This document shows, piece after piece, positions 22,935-33,499 of a stretch of 64,000 bases of DNA. Position numbers and translations under genes: made by a program. The stretch spans positions 1,385,001-1,449,000 of the forward strand of contig JARFIW010000942.1 in the NCBI GenBank assembly GCA_036346225.1. Direction: 5' to 3'. Positions within the stretch are counted from its first letter, which is position 1. Each line of letters opens with the position of its first letter. Under the pieces are notes generated by a model. It ran no database searches and was not told the origin of the DNA. It saw only the letters and a program-made list of their open reading frames with translations. This DNA is from Platerodrilus igneus. Taxonomy: Eukaryota; Arthropoda; Insecta; Coleoptera; Lycidae.

Positions 22935-23350
22935 AAAATGATTATAAAGGTTTCGCAGGAATGTCACAAAATGTACGATTTAGCATTCTCTTCCAGAAAA
23001 AATCCGTTTCATCAAAATTAAAAACTAATTCACGTGGATAATTCCCTCGTTCAGTAATGTTGCTGGAAATGCAGTTGCTGCTTTTATATCTTCACTAGCA
23101 TTTTCTCCAGTAAGCTGTATGTTATGAAGATTGTTTCAACTCGAAATTTTCGCATTATCATCTGAATATTATCATCTGAATATAGTTAAAGATTGTTCTC
23201 CCTTTTTGCATTAAAATTGCTTGACTTGACAAATTACGTTCAACTTCAACGTCAATCCAGTTGTATTATTGAAGTTGACAAATTTAATCCACTGCCGTTC
23301 ACCTGCATCTAATCGTTTGGTCACCTGCATTTTCATTTCCAGGAAAATCT
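22935..23350 (-). pseudogene. pogo/Tigger-like transposase remnant
   Basis: On the minus strand, QVTKRLDAGERQ at about 23290-23325 matches the helix-turn-helix start of Tigger-like proteins. LHNIQLTGENASEDIKAA appears at about 23075-23130. YPRELVFNFDETDFFWKRML at about 22980-23045 is the block holding the first catalytic aspartate (family pattern 'FNADETGLFWK'). Much of the N-terminal DNA-binding region is deleted, frames shift, and the rest of the catalytic domain is absent. It is a short, dead copy. Confidence 0.8.
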
Positions 23351-23552
23351 TTTTTCTTGTTGCTTTACTTTTTTTTCTTTGCAAGCATTTATTATAAAAT
23401 TAGAAGTTGCTGTATTTATCACTATAAATAAAATATAGTATTTATCACACAATAGCGTTGATGAGCGACTATAAATCAACTGTGACTCAACAAATGCTTT
23501 GGTATTGCCATCATACGCGCCGCAAAACTTCGAGAATCAAAACAACAAAGCG
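23351..23552. other. No gene recognised
   Basis: AT-rich sequence. Confidence 0.5.
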
Positions 23553-23640
23553 ATGAGTGATTTTGGGGAATTCCAATAAGGTAAGCGATTTCGGGGAATC
23601 CCAATGCCGCGTGCGATTCCGGGGAATCCCAATACTACCG
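23553..23640 (+). repeat. 28-bp minisatellite with three kappa-B-like decamers
   Basis: Three tandem units contain GGGGAATTCC (23565-23574), GGGGAATCCC (23593-23602) and GGGGAATCCC (23621-23630), spaced exactly 28 bp. The decamers fit the GGGRNNYYCC pattern bound by NF-kappa-B/Rel proteins (Dorsal, Dif and Relish in insects). The match is visible. Any regulatory role is speculation. Confidence 0.7.
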
Positions 23641-24740
23641 CATAATACTGAAACAATTTACAGTGTTAAGCAGAACAGTATTAAGCGAGGTTTTATCAGC
23701 GAACCATTTCATACCTGTAGAAAAATATATTTTAAAATAATATCCTAAGTCGAATTATAAATACTTTTCGCAGAGGCAAGCAAAGAAAAGTATTGTATTT
23801 CTTATTAGAAAATTTGTAACAAAATTAAAGTAGTTTCTTCATTAATTGCATAAACTCGTTCTTCAAATGTCTCGTATTCCTTAGCATTAGCTTTAGTGAC
23901 TGAGGAGGTGCTTGTATTATTTTCACACAAACTGTGCAAGTTGGGCTCTATTGATTTATCTGCAATCATATTTTAAATTCTGCATTGTTTCCATATTTTG
24001 TATTTGTTAACACATACTCTAAAAAGATATTTCGCTTAAATAACCCGTTCTAAAAGTCGTTAAAATGTTTATGGCTATGTGCGAAACTTTTGGGATTTCT
24101 GCATATACATTCTTTTCTTGATTAAATTTATATTTTAACGTAGAAAGTGATGATATATCGATCAGTTGTTTCTATTTCTTCATTGGCAAACCTGATTTAT
24201 CATACTAGTCGAATGATTTTATATCCACTCATACTTGTTTCCTCTTCTGGGGTATATTCTCATAATTTTCTTTGATTAACAAAGGTGCTTCATTATGTAA
24301 CGCTAACCATTTATTGCTTGTCCAACATTAATTCATTTTACATTAGAGAACTTTAATTTTGCAAAACGTTGCACGTCATTCTGTTTGACATACGATGACC
24401 ACACGTTATCTTAAAACTAATGCATTTATTTATACTTTAACGTTTATAAAATATACTAAGGGATATGTTTACTTTATTTAGAATGTTTGCTAAATAGACC
24501 AAACATTGAAACCTTATTTTATCATATAGTCATGATGTCGTTTATTTAAAAAATGGCGACGTCTTCTTTTAACTCAAAAAATCGATTCAAGATTTTTTTT
24601 CGATAACTATCGGACTTTTGAATATAAAAGCAGGTTTTTATGATTTGCATAATCAAGCATATAATCTCTAACTTAATTTTCTAGATTTTATAAAATTTAT
24701 TATTTTAACAATTTCATTTAAAAAACCCTTTGATGCATTT
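23641..24740. other. No gene recognised
   Basis: AT-rich sequence with fragments that may be old coding sequence on the minus strand (about 23830-23950), but no family could be assigned. Confidence 0.4.
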
Positions 24741-25001
24741 GGCGTGGATCCAAGGTCCCGGGTTCCATCCCCGACAAGGACCGCTTGAAAAATGTTAGGC
24801 AAGCATTTTCCACAAAAACGCCCTCGTTTGGGTGGGAGGTAGAATGGTGAGCCCGTGTTTGAGTGTTGTCACCCACGTTCAAGATTCTTACCTTCCTTGA
24901 AATGGCAAGGGTTCGGTGAAATTCAAAATTTCCAGGTTAAAAAAACTCGCTTCCTGGTCAATGTAGTACCTTCGGATGGAGCATTGGAAACTCAAATGTA
25001 G
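24741..25001 (+). repeat. tRNA-derived SINE copy 6, 5'-truncated
   Basis: It begins just before the B-box-like 'gggttccatcccc' and lacks the A-box end of the head. The body and tail are present (ccttcggatggagcattgg). 5' truncation is expected from incomplete reverse transcription. Confidence 0.9.
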
Positions 25002-25080
25002 GGTGGAAAAGGTTTGCATATCGACATATTTTCGTGGACGGTACAGTACAAACGAAGATTTTTGTAACGTAATCTATTTG

Positions 25081-25640
25081 CACAAACAACAGTTTCTTAT
25101 TAGCAACTGATTAAACAAGCCTTTTCAAAAAGTCATAGCTACAGTGAAATTTTCCAAAAGCTCACAATTTATTGCCAGCCAATCGCTAACAGTACAAATA
25201 TAACTTCTTAAAACTACAATGGTATCTTCTTAATTACTTATATCGATGCACTATAATTAACTTACATCCATCATTTCAGTAATTTATGTCACATAGGACA
25301 ATTTATATACTAAACAGTATATAATTTCATTTTACGACTTTCAGAGCTTCTATTAGAACTGAACTTCGAAATCTCTTAACGGCTATTTATACCTTATTAA
25401 ATTGTTTTAATTATTTCGAGAACATGCCAGAAATTATGTAAATAACATTCTAGATATTTCCTGTTGTTTGGTTAATAAAGCCCGCATAACCTGTCGATCA
25501 AGTCCATATGAAAGAAATCGCGCCGCAAGGCCTATCAATCATTTTTTATGTACAAACGCTTCGTTTGCGTTCTAATGTAATTATTCCGGTCACAGGTTGA
25601 CTAAACGGCGCTACGCTATCAATATAGCTATACCGGCAAT
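25081..25640 (+). repeat. Dispersed repeat R3, copy 1
   Basis: This aligns with 37484-38098 in the same orientation. Both begin 'tttgcacaaacaacagtt' and share 'aatcgcta.cagtacaaat', 'gcactataattaa', 'ccagaaattatg', 'tctggatatttc' and 'gttctaatgtaattattc'. The family is unknown and no coding sequence is evident. Confidence 0.75.
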
Positions 25641-26119
25641 ATCCGTTAACGAATTTTAACATGCTATTATTAGAACTTATTTCATCAGAAGTTTAGACTA
25701 AGAACCTAACCTTAAAATGCATCATTCAGATACGATGTTTCCGGTAACCATAGAAGCTATGGAATATGTACTTATGGTCAGGTACAGAAGCTTCAGCAAT
25801 CGCCAATATATTTGTGGAAATGTACATAAAAGGGCTGGTGATAAGGATCAAGACAGACTCATACAGCTAAAATAATTGTTTTTGAGGAAAACGTTTCTGA
25901 ATCAGCGCCAAATAGGAAACGATAAGTGCTCATTGCAAAAACCGCAAATCGCGATATTTTTTACAAAAAGGTCAAAAATATGGCACGATATATGAAAATT
26001 TCTTAGACAATTAACTTTTTGCGTGAGCTCATTGAAACAAAAAGTGCTTATATTTTAACTACAGTGCAGTCACCCCCTAATCTTAAATAAATAAAATGAA
26101 CATTTCTTTAGACGAGTTT
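25641..26119. other. No gene recognised
   Basis: AT-rich sequence between R3 and the transposase remnant. Confidence 0.5.
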
Positions 26120-27200
26120 TATTGAGATATAAACCGTTACTTGTCGAAATGATAAGTCACTGGAACCGCAATTCTCATGGCAAAGGATAATACACCGCTA
26201 GGTTCTGTGCGACATTTTTCGAAGCATTGCCGATGTAACTTGAACGAAAGCGGGTCTCGTAGCATCTTTCTGGTCGTCAGTGGTATTGTAATGGTTTTGT
26301 GAAACGATATCATTTATGAGCCCCAATGCGAATTATCCGGCTTCGTGGTGGCCAGGCAAGTGGAGCCTGCCGCGCAGGAAAACCACGACTAATCCAACGC
26401 CCAGGAGGAGCTTCATTAAGATATTCGCATACTGTGTTGGCATAATTGGCAGATGCTCCATCAAGTCGAAACCAACATATCTCTTTAATTCCGCACTCTT
26501 CTGAGAGGAATAAACCAGTTCTGCAACATGTTCAGATACCGATGCTGATTTACAACATCTTTAAAAAGGAACGACCCGAGTAAGCGTCTGTCGTCCATGG
26601 CTGCACATATCAGCACATGCGGAGAACTATTTTCCAACTCTTCATAAAAGTGTGGATTTTCTTATACCAAAAAACCGCGTTTTGAGCTCGAGAACTCCTG
26701 TAATTCGCACTCAATCAGGAAAAAAAGCACTTTACCTCGTTTTGGCATTATATCGAACATCCTAAGGATTGCCGTGCATTCTTCCATTTTCTGATCCAAG
26801 TTAGCCCAATGATTTTTTGGCGGGTGTAGACCGAAATGGACGCAGGCCTAGTCTTGTTTCAAGTGCTTCTACAATGTCCACCGGGGTATAGTTTCTCAGA
26901 TCATTTACGCGCCGACTTCTGCAGCGATATCTTCACGAACTTCGCGACTAGTCGACACGTTTCTTTTCTTGTGGAAGGTCTGCCACTCCTTTCACTAATC
27001 TTCGCATATCCTGTGGCAAAGAGATTATGTTCCCATCGCTTCGGAGTAGGATCTCGTTGAAACTGCGATTGAAAGTTCTTAGGAACTTCCGGAATTGTCC
27101 TCCCTGTTTGATTTTTATCATGCACCCAATAACTTGCAATAACACTTTCTTCGATATTGTTATTGGATTGGATTTTGTTTAGTTTACACAATCTGAAACA
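26120..27200 (-). pseudogene. Mariner-like (DUF4817-type) transposase, near full length but decayed
   Basis: On the minus strand the pieces follow the family order. SGRPSTRKET at about 26960 marks the end of the helix-turn-helix region. It is followed by KSAR, and later by ENPHFYEELENSSPHVLI and a 'DDRRLLGSFLF' block at about 26580-26660. TPDNS at about 26330, by position, is part of the last catalytic-residue block. The C-terminal tail is QNHYNTTDDQKDA and a 'MLRKMSHRT' block at about 26200-26290. Several stops and frame changes are present. The terminal inverted repeats could not be found. It is the same broad transposase type as the remnants at 3275-11310, 35919-37042 and 46700-47630. Confidence 0.8.
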
Positions 27201-28399
27201 AAATAAAAAATGAAACAAAAAACAACTTACATTAATATTTATAAAGTGGTAAGAGACTTTTTGGCCTCCTTGTGGTCAAAAATATGTGTACCGTTAACAA
27301 AAGAATTTGTAAGAATAACATTTCAATGAGCCAGAAACCTAATCCATGTGATTGTCCAATTTCTTACTGCACGTGTTTCCAAAGATTAAACCATTCAGCA
27401 TGATTATTAAAACATAACATTTGAAATTTAAGATTTATCTAAAAAATTATTTTAAATTCATGAAAATTTAGGAAAATAACAGAATATTAATGATACAATT
27501 TAAGACGTTTATTATCGAAAATACACTACAAATACTAAATATTTGTATTGTGATATAAGGATGGCCATAAATTTTAGTCAACCCCTTGAGTCCGGGTGTT
27601 AGGTAATGTGAATCTATTTGAAATTCAATTACCTGTACCCTTGAAAGGTGTGTATTACATGACTAAATGCTATAATCTCCTGTCAAATGGTTGTCAAATT
27701 TATGGCACCTTTGAGTAATAAATAACAGATCATCCTTCATTGGCATTCACGGTTTAGTTTATCTTACATCCTACCTGGGGTGCGGTCAAGTTGGACAATG
27801 GATACCTGTGAAGAGCAACTTTCAGAATACATACAAACTCTGAGACCTCAGAATTGTATCTTGTTTTTATTATTGCATTGTTACTTTGGAAGTGTTATTT
27901 GTGTGGACGCTTATTTTTTGAAATATTGATATATTTGCTTAATAATTATGTAAAACTTCAAGTGAAACAGCATCACTTTAAATGTGTGGACATTTGTATG
28001 GTATTTTGAATAAATTCAGGAAACCTCACCAGTCACTACCTGAAGCCTTGATCAAAAGGCAATTATGGTATGTGGTGTGGGGATGTTTTATTTCTGTGGG
28101 TTCTTAAAGCATGCCACTCAGCTTCTTGGGAAACTTAGAATTCCTCACAGAGACGCCTCAATATAACAATTTAAATTTTTGTATTTATACTGTAATTCAA
28201 TTTTTCGAGTTGCTTAACTGTAAGACACTGGGCAATAGGTGATCTTGATACATTTTTTAAGCTAAATCCTAATCACTTTTTGATTTTTTCCTAGTACGAT
28301 ATAGTTTCAAAGAAAACCAGGATTTCTTTTTCGAAATAAATGAATGGCATTCATTTAATTATATAAATTGTACATAAAACGCATTTAAACATTATATTT
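27201..28399. other. No gene recognised
   Basis: AT-rich sequence. A 10-bp inverted repeat CCATAAATTT / AAATTTATGG at 27565-27574 and 27696-27705 encloses about 120 bp and could be a small MITE. The evidence is weak. Confidence 0.4.
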
Positions 28400-28470
28400 G
28401 ACACTTTTTTTGTGTAACGATGTATTGGGGTCTTCTCTAATCGGTGACCAACAGTAATCGCCCAACGTGT
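28400..28470 (-). pseudogene. Unknown multicopy arthropod protein, copy A, C-terminal end
   Basis: The minus-strand frame reads LGDYCWSPIRED, matching the family's 'LADYCWSLIRD' end. The upstream part of the same gene resumes at 34672, after the solo LTR. The codons across the junction become continuous when the LTR and one copy of its 4-bp duplication are removed. This shows that copy A was a contiguous coding sequence before the insertions. Confidence 0.75.
28467..28470. repeat. 4-bp duplication of the split LTR, left
   Basis: GTGT here and at 34672-34675 flanks the TGTTACA...TGTAACA unit. Short by itself, but supported by the continuous pseudogene frame across the site. Confidence 0.7.
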
Positions 28471-28729
28471 TGTTACAGACGGCCAATCGCCATACTGCGC
28501 AATTGTTATACTCGCGATATAATTTCCGCCAATTGTAACTTATACGACACACGTATTTAAAAGTGATGCAACCGCTTTTTAAGTCAATTTGCAAGCACAA
28601 TTTAAATAAAAATAAACTACTTAGATTTAACAACTTAGATTCAACTACAACTTAGATTCTCCGGGTCCCACGATGTTTTGTAGGATGGGTTCAATTCACG
28701 CCATGTTGAATCAGATTTCCTCCGTCTTT

Positions 28730-28734
28730 CCTTT
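28730..28734. repeat. 5-bp target-site duplication of BEL element, left
   Basis: CCTTT here and at 34386-34390 directly flanks the two LTRs. Five base pairs is the usual length for BEL/Pao. Confidence 0.9.
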
Positions 28735-29135
28735 TGTTCACGCACGGGGGGGTCTTATAAATTTATATATCGACTTACCTCCGCGGTGTTTTGTTGTTCT
28801 AAGCTGCAGTTCCTATTCTTTCAACCAAGTGGACTGTATGCGAATTGAGTCTATGTTACGTTACACTTGCACTGAGGTTTTTAGGGTTTAACAACGAAAG
28901 TCTGCTGCGGCACTTGACTAACTTAGGGTACTGAACGAAGAAACACGACCGTTCTGCTTCAATATCCATAAGAAAGTGTTTGTTCACTACTCTGTCCACT
29001 TATTCACACATGCCCAACGAATTTTTATGGCAGGATATAAGGGAACAAGGGATGACAGTTTTACTATTAGATTTACGACTACAAAATTTACGACTTAAAA
29101 TTAAACACGCAAACGTGCGACAAAGAGACCAAACA
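28735..29135 (-). repeat. BEL 3' LTR
   Basis: On the minus strand it starts TGTTTGG and ends GTGCGTGAACA. It matches the other LTR over 401 bp, with differences at about 28755 and 29131. Confidence 0.95.
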
Positions 29136-29146
29136 TCCCGCCCACC
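29136..29146 (-). promoter_or_regulatory. BEL polypurine tract
   Basis: The minus strand reads GGTGGGCGGGA directly against the 3' LTR, the position where plus-strand DNA synthesis is primed. Confidence 0.75.
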
Positions 29147-29239
29147 AAAATAAGTATGAACTAACTTATTTTATATTTAAAACTAATTAGAGCTATTAAC
29201 TAAGAAACCTAACCGACAAACTTATATAAGTGAATATAT

Positions 29240-29485
29240 GTGTACATACCATTAAATATCAAGTAACTGGCAGTAAACATAGTTTCACTAGAGGGCGTTT
29301 AACTAACCCTTGGCTGTCTTGATGGTAGGTATCCGAACGATACCGTCCCTACCAGGATGTAAATGTCTTTCATGGCAATCTAAGATAATAATTTCCGTCA
29401 ACCGATGCGACCGAGGAAGCAAAATTGGAAATTTTGCATCATGCGACAAGTCAGAATTACGTAGGCGACCGCCCACCCTCAACAA
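29240..29485 (-). pseudogene. BEL pol: integrase N-terminal piece joined to pol C-terminus
   Basis: The minus-strand frame opens LRVGGRLRNSDLSHDAKFP and continues with ILLPRSHRLTE, the conserved stretch before integrase. It then reads 'HERHLH', the histidines of the HHCC zinc motif. At once it changes to PGRDGIVRIPTIKTAKG, which resembles the last ~30 residues of BEL polyproteins. After a one-base frame change the tail ends in a 'KLCLLP' type terminus near 29250. The cysteine pair, the DDE core and most of integrase (300 residues or more) are absent. A deletion between similar H-x-H-P/A-G sequences would explain the junction. Confidence 0.75.
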
Positions 29486-29496
29486 ATAACGACTAT

Positions 29497-30066
29497 CTAG
29501 AAACGGACTAAGGCTACGAAGTTGTTTACTAACAAGTTTTCCAGTTTTAATATTTGCAATGTCTTGAGCAAAACATTTGTTTGAACTCTTTTAATCAATA
29601 AATGTATAGCCTCTTGCTGTTGAGCTAGAGACAAACTATCAGAATATTTTGAACGCAAATCTGGACATTGAACATTACGAATGAAATGACGAATACATGT
29701 AATAATCCTACAAATTTTCTGCAGTTTTGAAAATTTATCCAACAACAAATCTAAGAAATTCTCAGACATAACGACTGTTAACGACAGAGTACGATATTCG
29801 ACGTCCATCTGAGATGAGCCGATAAGTTTTGGCAGCGATGTTACTGGCCATTCTTCATTACGACGCACTAACCAGGAAGGTCCTGTCCACCATAATGGAT
29901 GATGAACCAACTCTGAAGCCAAAAGTCCACGTGAGGCACAATCCGCAGGATTTTCCTGGGACTTAACATGAAACCACGAAGATGGAGGAATACGTTCTTG
30001 AATATGCGAAATACGATTGCTAACGAATGTCTTCCACTTATGCGAGGAAGACCGAATCCAAGACAA
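29497..30066 (-). pseudogene. BEL pol: region after RNase H
   Basis: This open frame of 189 codons contains WIRSSSHKWKTFVSNR, ENPADCASRGLL and HPLWWTGPSWL, all signature stretches of BEL/Pao pol between RNase H and integrase. It is out of frame with both neighbours. The frame changes near 30070-30230 and again near 29510-29580 appear to be small insertions or deletions. Confidence 0.85.
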
Positions 30067-30141
30067 AACAACAGTAGAATCTGACCACGCAAAATATTAC
30101 TAAATGATAAAATATCTGTATAAGTATTTTGACGAAATCTA

Positions 30142-32403
30142 CTAAATCTGCCAAGAGTACGGCAGCACACAATTCGAGACGGGCAATGAAACGCGATTAG
30201 TAGGAGCAACCTTCGATTTTGCGCATACTAATGAAATGGTAATATTACCTTCTAGATCGAACGAACGGAAATAGATGACAGATGCATACCCGGCTTCAGA
30301 AGCATCACAGAATCCATGCAACTCCACCTTTTTAAAATTATGACATACGATGTGACGCGAAATCTCAATATTCGAAACCGCTGGCAATTCACCCAAAAAA
30401 TGTTTCCAATTTTGTATGACTTCCAATGGAGGCTCTTGGTCCCACCCGAGACCTAATAGCCAAAGATCTTGAACTAACCGTTTAGCGAACAGTACTACAG
30501 GTGCTATCAAACCGAGAGGATCAAAAATTTTTGCGATAGCCGACAAAATATTACGCTTAGTGCAAGTGCGCTCTTCAACGTCTAAGTTGTATAAAAATGC
30601 ATCTGTAAGAGCACGCCACGAAAGGCCCAAAATTTTTATTGAACCACTATCTTTATCTTGAAATGTAATTGCGTCCGAACTGGACAGGGACTCCCTCAAG
30701 TTGGACATCACTTCCGGGCAATTACTTCTCCATTTTCTTAATTGAAAACCACCACTAGTGCAGATACTATTCAATTCACCAATTAATTGATTAGCAGCTT
30801 TAATCGAATTGCATCCAGTGACTAAGTCATCAACATAGGTATCGCTCGCCAATGCCGATGACGCGAAAGGAAAATTAATTGATTCTAACCTTGCCAATTC
30901 TTGAACAGTACGCAAGGCCAAAAAAGGCGACGACGAAACTCCATAAGTTACAGTATTTAATTTAAAGTCCATAATAGGATCTGACGGAGAAAATCTCCAG
31001 ACGATACGTTGATAATTACGATGAGTATCTTTAACCAAAATCTGCCGATACATTTGTTTAATGTCAGCTGTAATTACGATAGGGTGTACACGAAAGTGCA
31101 ATAACAAAACTGCAATGTCCTTTTGCAAAGCAGGGCCAATAGCCAAGCTATCATTTAACGACTTTCCAGATTGATCCTGACACGAAGCATCGAAAACCAC
31201 ACGCAATTTGGTGGTAGTGCTATCACGCTTATGTACAGCATGATGGGGAATGTAGTACATTTTCTCATGACCCGACGAATTTTCAAGCGATTTCACTTGA
31301 ACCATGTGCCCGCTTGTCAAATAATCCTCCATAAATTTTTTATAATCTGAATACAATTCAGGATTTTTTAGCAAACGACGTTCTAACGACAAAAATCTTT
31401 TAATACAAATTGATCTCATACCCATGAATGAGGGTTCCGAAATTTTAAAGGGCAAGGACACTACAAAACGACCGTCCTTGTTACGTCTATAATTTTCCAC
31501 AAATTGATTTTCACACCTTTCTTCTTCAGGAGAAATGTGTTTTTTGAAGGGAATATTTTCTAATTCCCAAAATCGACGAATGTCACTGTCTAAGGGCTCA
31601 ACGAAAGCACACAACGACGTAATAGAACTATTTGGGGAAACGACCTTTCCCGTTAAAACCCAACCAAAGGTTGTTTTAATAGCAACTGGCTCGTTAGCAA
31701 CACCCCAACGAGACTCGTTCAACAAAACCTGAGCAAAGATTTCCGCTCCGAGTAGCATGTCAATTTTACCAGGAACATTAAAATTAGGATTAGCTAAGGC
31801 CAAACCTCGAGTATGCGACCATTCCTTAACCCCTATCGACGACGAAGGTAATTGATTACAAATGTTAGGTAAAATATAACAATCAATTCCATATGCTGGA
31901 GACCGTGCTCCCGAGGGGCTGACTACACACGATAGTGCACCAGACACCAACGACGAATTCAAGCCAAGTCCTTGAACAGTGACATTGGCTCTCCGTTTCC
32001 TTAAACCTAATTTTTGACGGCACCTTTCAGTCATAAAACTTTCCATGGATCCGTTATCTAATATTACACGAACAGGTTGCAAGTTTCCTGTATAATCAAG
32101 CACCGACACCATTGCCGTAGCTAACAGCGTGGTTGTGTGTTCTAATGATGTCGAAATCAACGAGCTAGTGGCAGGTTGTTCATACACAACCGACGACGAC
32201 AGATTGTCTTCACTAGGTCTACTAGTAGAAGTAAGTCTAGGCGCCGCTCTCCGAGGAGACGCTGACCTTTGACGATGGGTTTGTCGGCGTGGCGACACCG
32301 ATTTTTCTTGTTTATCGAAGTGAAGCAACGAATTGTGCGACTGATGACATTTTCTACACGACCAATCTAACGTACAATTTTTCATCGAATGTGAAGTATT
32401 CAA
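30142..32403 (-). CDS. pol: BEL pol: protease, reverse transcriptase, RNase H (open 753-codon part)
   Basis: This is the longest open frame in the window. Residues 1-30 hold the last zinc-knuckle cysteines and histidines of Gag (CRKCHQSHNSLLH). Residues 112-125 carry the protease motif ILDNGS, where the usual D-S/T-G is D-N-G. Reverse transcriptase spans about 370-640 with FDAS (404), ITADIKQMY and YVDD (523-526). RNase H begins near 690 with FCDASEAGY (697-705). The frame then runs off into a non-homologous tail after about residue 741. The first ATG is internal to the gag-pol frame and probably not a true start. The element is expected to make one Gag-Pol polyprotein in which these domains copy RNA into DNA. 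The shift in both flanking frames makes this copy unlikely to yield a full product. Confidence 0.93.
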   Translation of the reverse strand: MNTSHSMKNCTLDWSCRKCHQSHNSLLHFDKQEKSVSPRRQTHRQRSASPRRAAPRLTSTSRPSEDNLSSSVVYEQPATSSLISTSLEHTTTLLATAMVSVLDYTGNLQPVRVILDNGSMESFMTERCRQKLGLRKRRANVTVQGLGLNSSLVSGALSCVVSPSGARSPAYGIDCYILPNICNQLPSSSIGVKEWSHTRGLALANPNFNVPGKIDMLLGAEIFAQVLLNESRWGVANEPVAIKTTFGWVLTGKVVSPNSSITSLCAFVEPLDSDIRRFWELENIPFKKHISPEEERCENQFVENYRRNKDGRFVVSLPFKISEPSFMGMRSICIKRFLSLERRLLKNPELYSDYKKFMEDYLTSGHMVQVKSLENSSGHEKMYYIPHHAVHKRDSTTTKLRVVFDASCQDQSGKSLNDSLAIGPALQKDIAVLLLHFRVHPIVITADIKQMYRQILVKDTHRNYQRIVWRFSPSDPIMDFKLNTVTYGVSSSPFLALRTVQELARLESINFPFASSALASDTYVDDLVTGCNSIKAANQLIGELNSICTSGGFQLRKWRSNCPEVMSNLRESLSSSDAITFQDKDSGSIKILGLSWRALTDAFLYNLDVEERTCTKRNILSAIAKIFDPLGLIAPVVLFAKRLVQDLWLLGLGWDQEPPLEVIQNWKHFLGELPAVSNIEISRHIVCHNFKKVELHGFCDASEAGYASVIYFRSFDLEGNITISLVCAKSKVAPTNRVSLPVSNCVLPYSWQI

Positions 32404-32560
32404 GCATTTGATACAAAGATTTTAAGCTTTACCACCTCAAATCTTTCTTGAGGGTTTTATCGAGAAACTGCTTACATCTATAAATAGGATGCACAGCTTG
32501 ACAGAAACTACAATTTTAACATCATTGGTGGTACCAACTAAAGAAGTTTTAGCCGAAGTG
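32404..32560 (-). pseudogene. BEL gag zinc-knuckle region, multiply frameshifted
   Basis: Pieces of the Gag nucleocapsid are visible in different frames: CSFCQAVHPIYRC (CCHC, C-x2-C-x3-H-x4-C), then 'RFEVVKLK', then 'CIKCLN' leading into the downstream frame. At least three frame changes fall within ~160 bp, an unusual density compared with the 753 open codons that follow. Confidence 0.8.
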
Positions 32561-33499
32561 CTAACGAACCTTCCTTTTCTCTTTCTTTACGGAATCTCGA
32601 GATTTTAAGCATGTTCCTGAAGCAATGTCATTTATTTCTAACACTTTACATTGTTTTTCAATGTACGACCTTAAATCTTTGAACGAGGGAATTTCGTCAT
32701 TATTTCCTAATTCGAAACGCTTTAAAATGTTTGTATCTAATTTTTTCGATAACAGATTAAACAACATGAAATCTAATAAATCTATTTCCATCTGCCTTAA
32801 CGCGAATATATTTTCATCAAAACAACTAATTAATTGCCGGAGTTCCGCATGCGAGTCTGAGGAACTGACCTTAGGGCATTTTTCGAGAGCATTAAAATAT
32901 GTTGAAAGTAATAACCTCTTGGACTGAAAACGATTAGTAATGATTTTATAGGCTTCCTCGTATGCATAATCATTTAATGGCAAGTGTTTTATCAAGCCAC
33001 GTGACGACTCATCTAATGTATCAACGAGATGGCAAAATTTTTCAACGGGTGACAAACTGACATTATCATGAATCAACCGCTTATAAATTGCATTGTAACT
33101 CTCAAAATCTGATATGCGTCCGGAGAAGCGGGGAACTGAAAGATGTTTCAAGCGAATTGCACAGTTTGACGAAAAGGAATTATTCATATTTTCCACCTTT
33201 GGCTTATTTTCTACCCGATCTAATTCGCATTGTTCAGCGATAATACGAATATCTAATAGGTAGTCATCGATTTTCACCCTAAGAGCAGAAAATTCATCCA
33301 ATTGTTCACTTTCTTCATCAAAGAAAATATCCTTGCAAAAGGATTTGAAAAGCGTTTCAATCTGTTCGACAGTTTTAATCGACGCTCTAATTAAAGCAAT
33401 CGATACGTTTTCCGGTTGGTTTATTTTGCTGTATATGTGATCCAACCTTTTAACTACAAATTTAGCTTCAAGAATAGCTTTATCAATTGATATAACCAT
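32561..33499 (-). CDS. gag: BEL gag, N-terminal part
   Basis: This 312-codon open frame begins MVISIDKAILEAKF and contains the LSVPRFSGRISDFESY and FCHLVDTLDESSRGLIKHLP blocks typical of the DUF1759 region of BEL/Pao Gag (family name from memory). It lies ~490 bp inside the 5' LTR, in the right place for gag. It ends at a TAG just before the frameshifted zinc-knuckle region, so the full Gag-Pol frame is lost here. Gag would form the particle that packages element RNA. Confidence 0.9.
   Translation of the reverse strand: MVISIDKAILEAKFVVKRLDHIYSKINQPENVSIALIRASIKTVEQIETLFKSFCKDIFFDEESEQLDEFSALRVKIDDYLLDIRIIAEQCELDRVENKPKVENMNNSFSSNCAIRLKHLSVPRFSGRISDFESYNAIYKRLIHDNVSLSPVEKFCHLVDTLDESSRGLIKHLPLNDYAYEEAYKIITNRFQSKRLLLSTYFNALEKCPKVSSSDSHAELRQLISCFDENIFALRQMEIDLLDFMLFNLLSKKLDTNILKRFELGNNDEIPSFKDLRSYIEKQCKVLEINDIASGTCLKSRDSVKKEKRKVR

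Noticed and set aside
26836..27060. 74-codon plus-strand open frame
   Set aside because: Antisense to the mariner-like transposase pseudogene.
27565..27705. Small MITE with CCATAAATTT ends
   Set aside because: Only 10 bp of inverted repeat and no target duplication. Could be chance in AT-rich DNA.
32625..32927. 100-codon plus-strand open frame
   Set aside because: Shadow of the BEL gag frame on the opposite strand.
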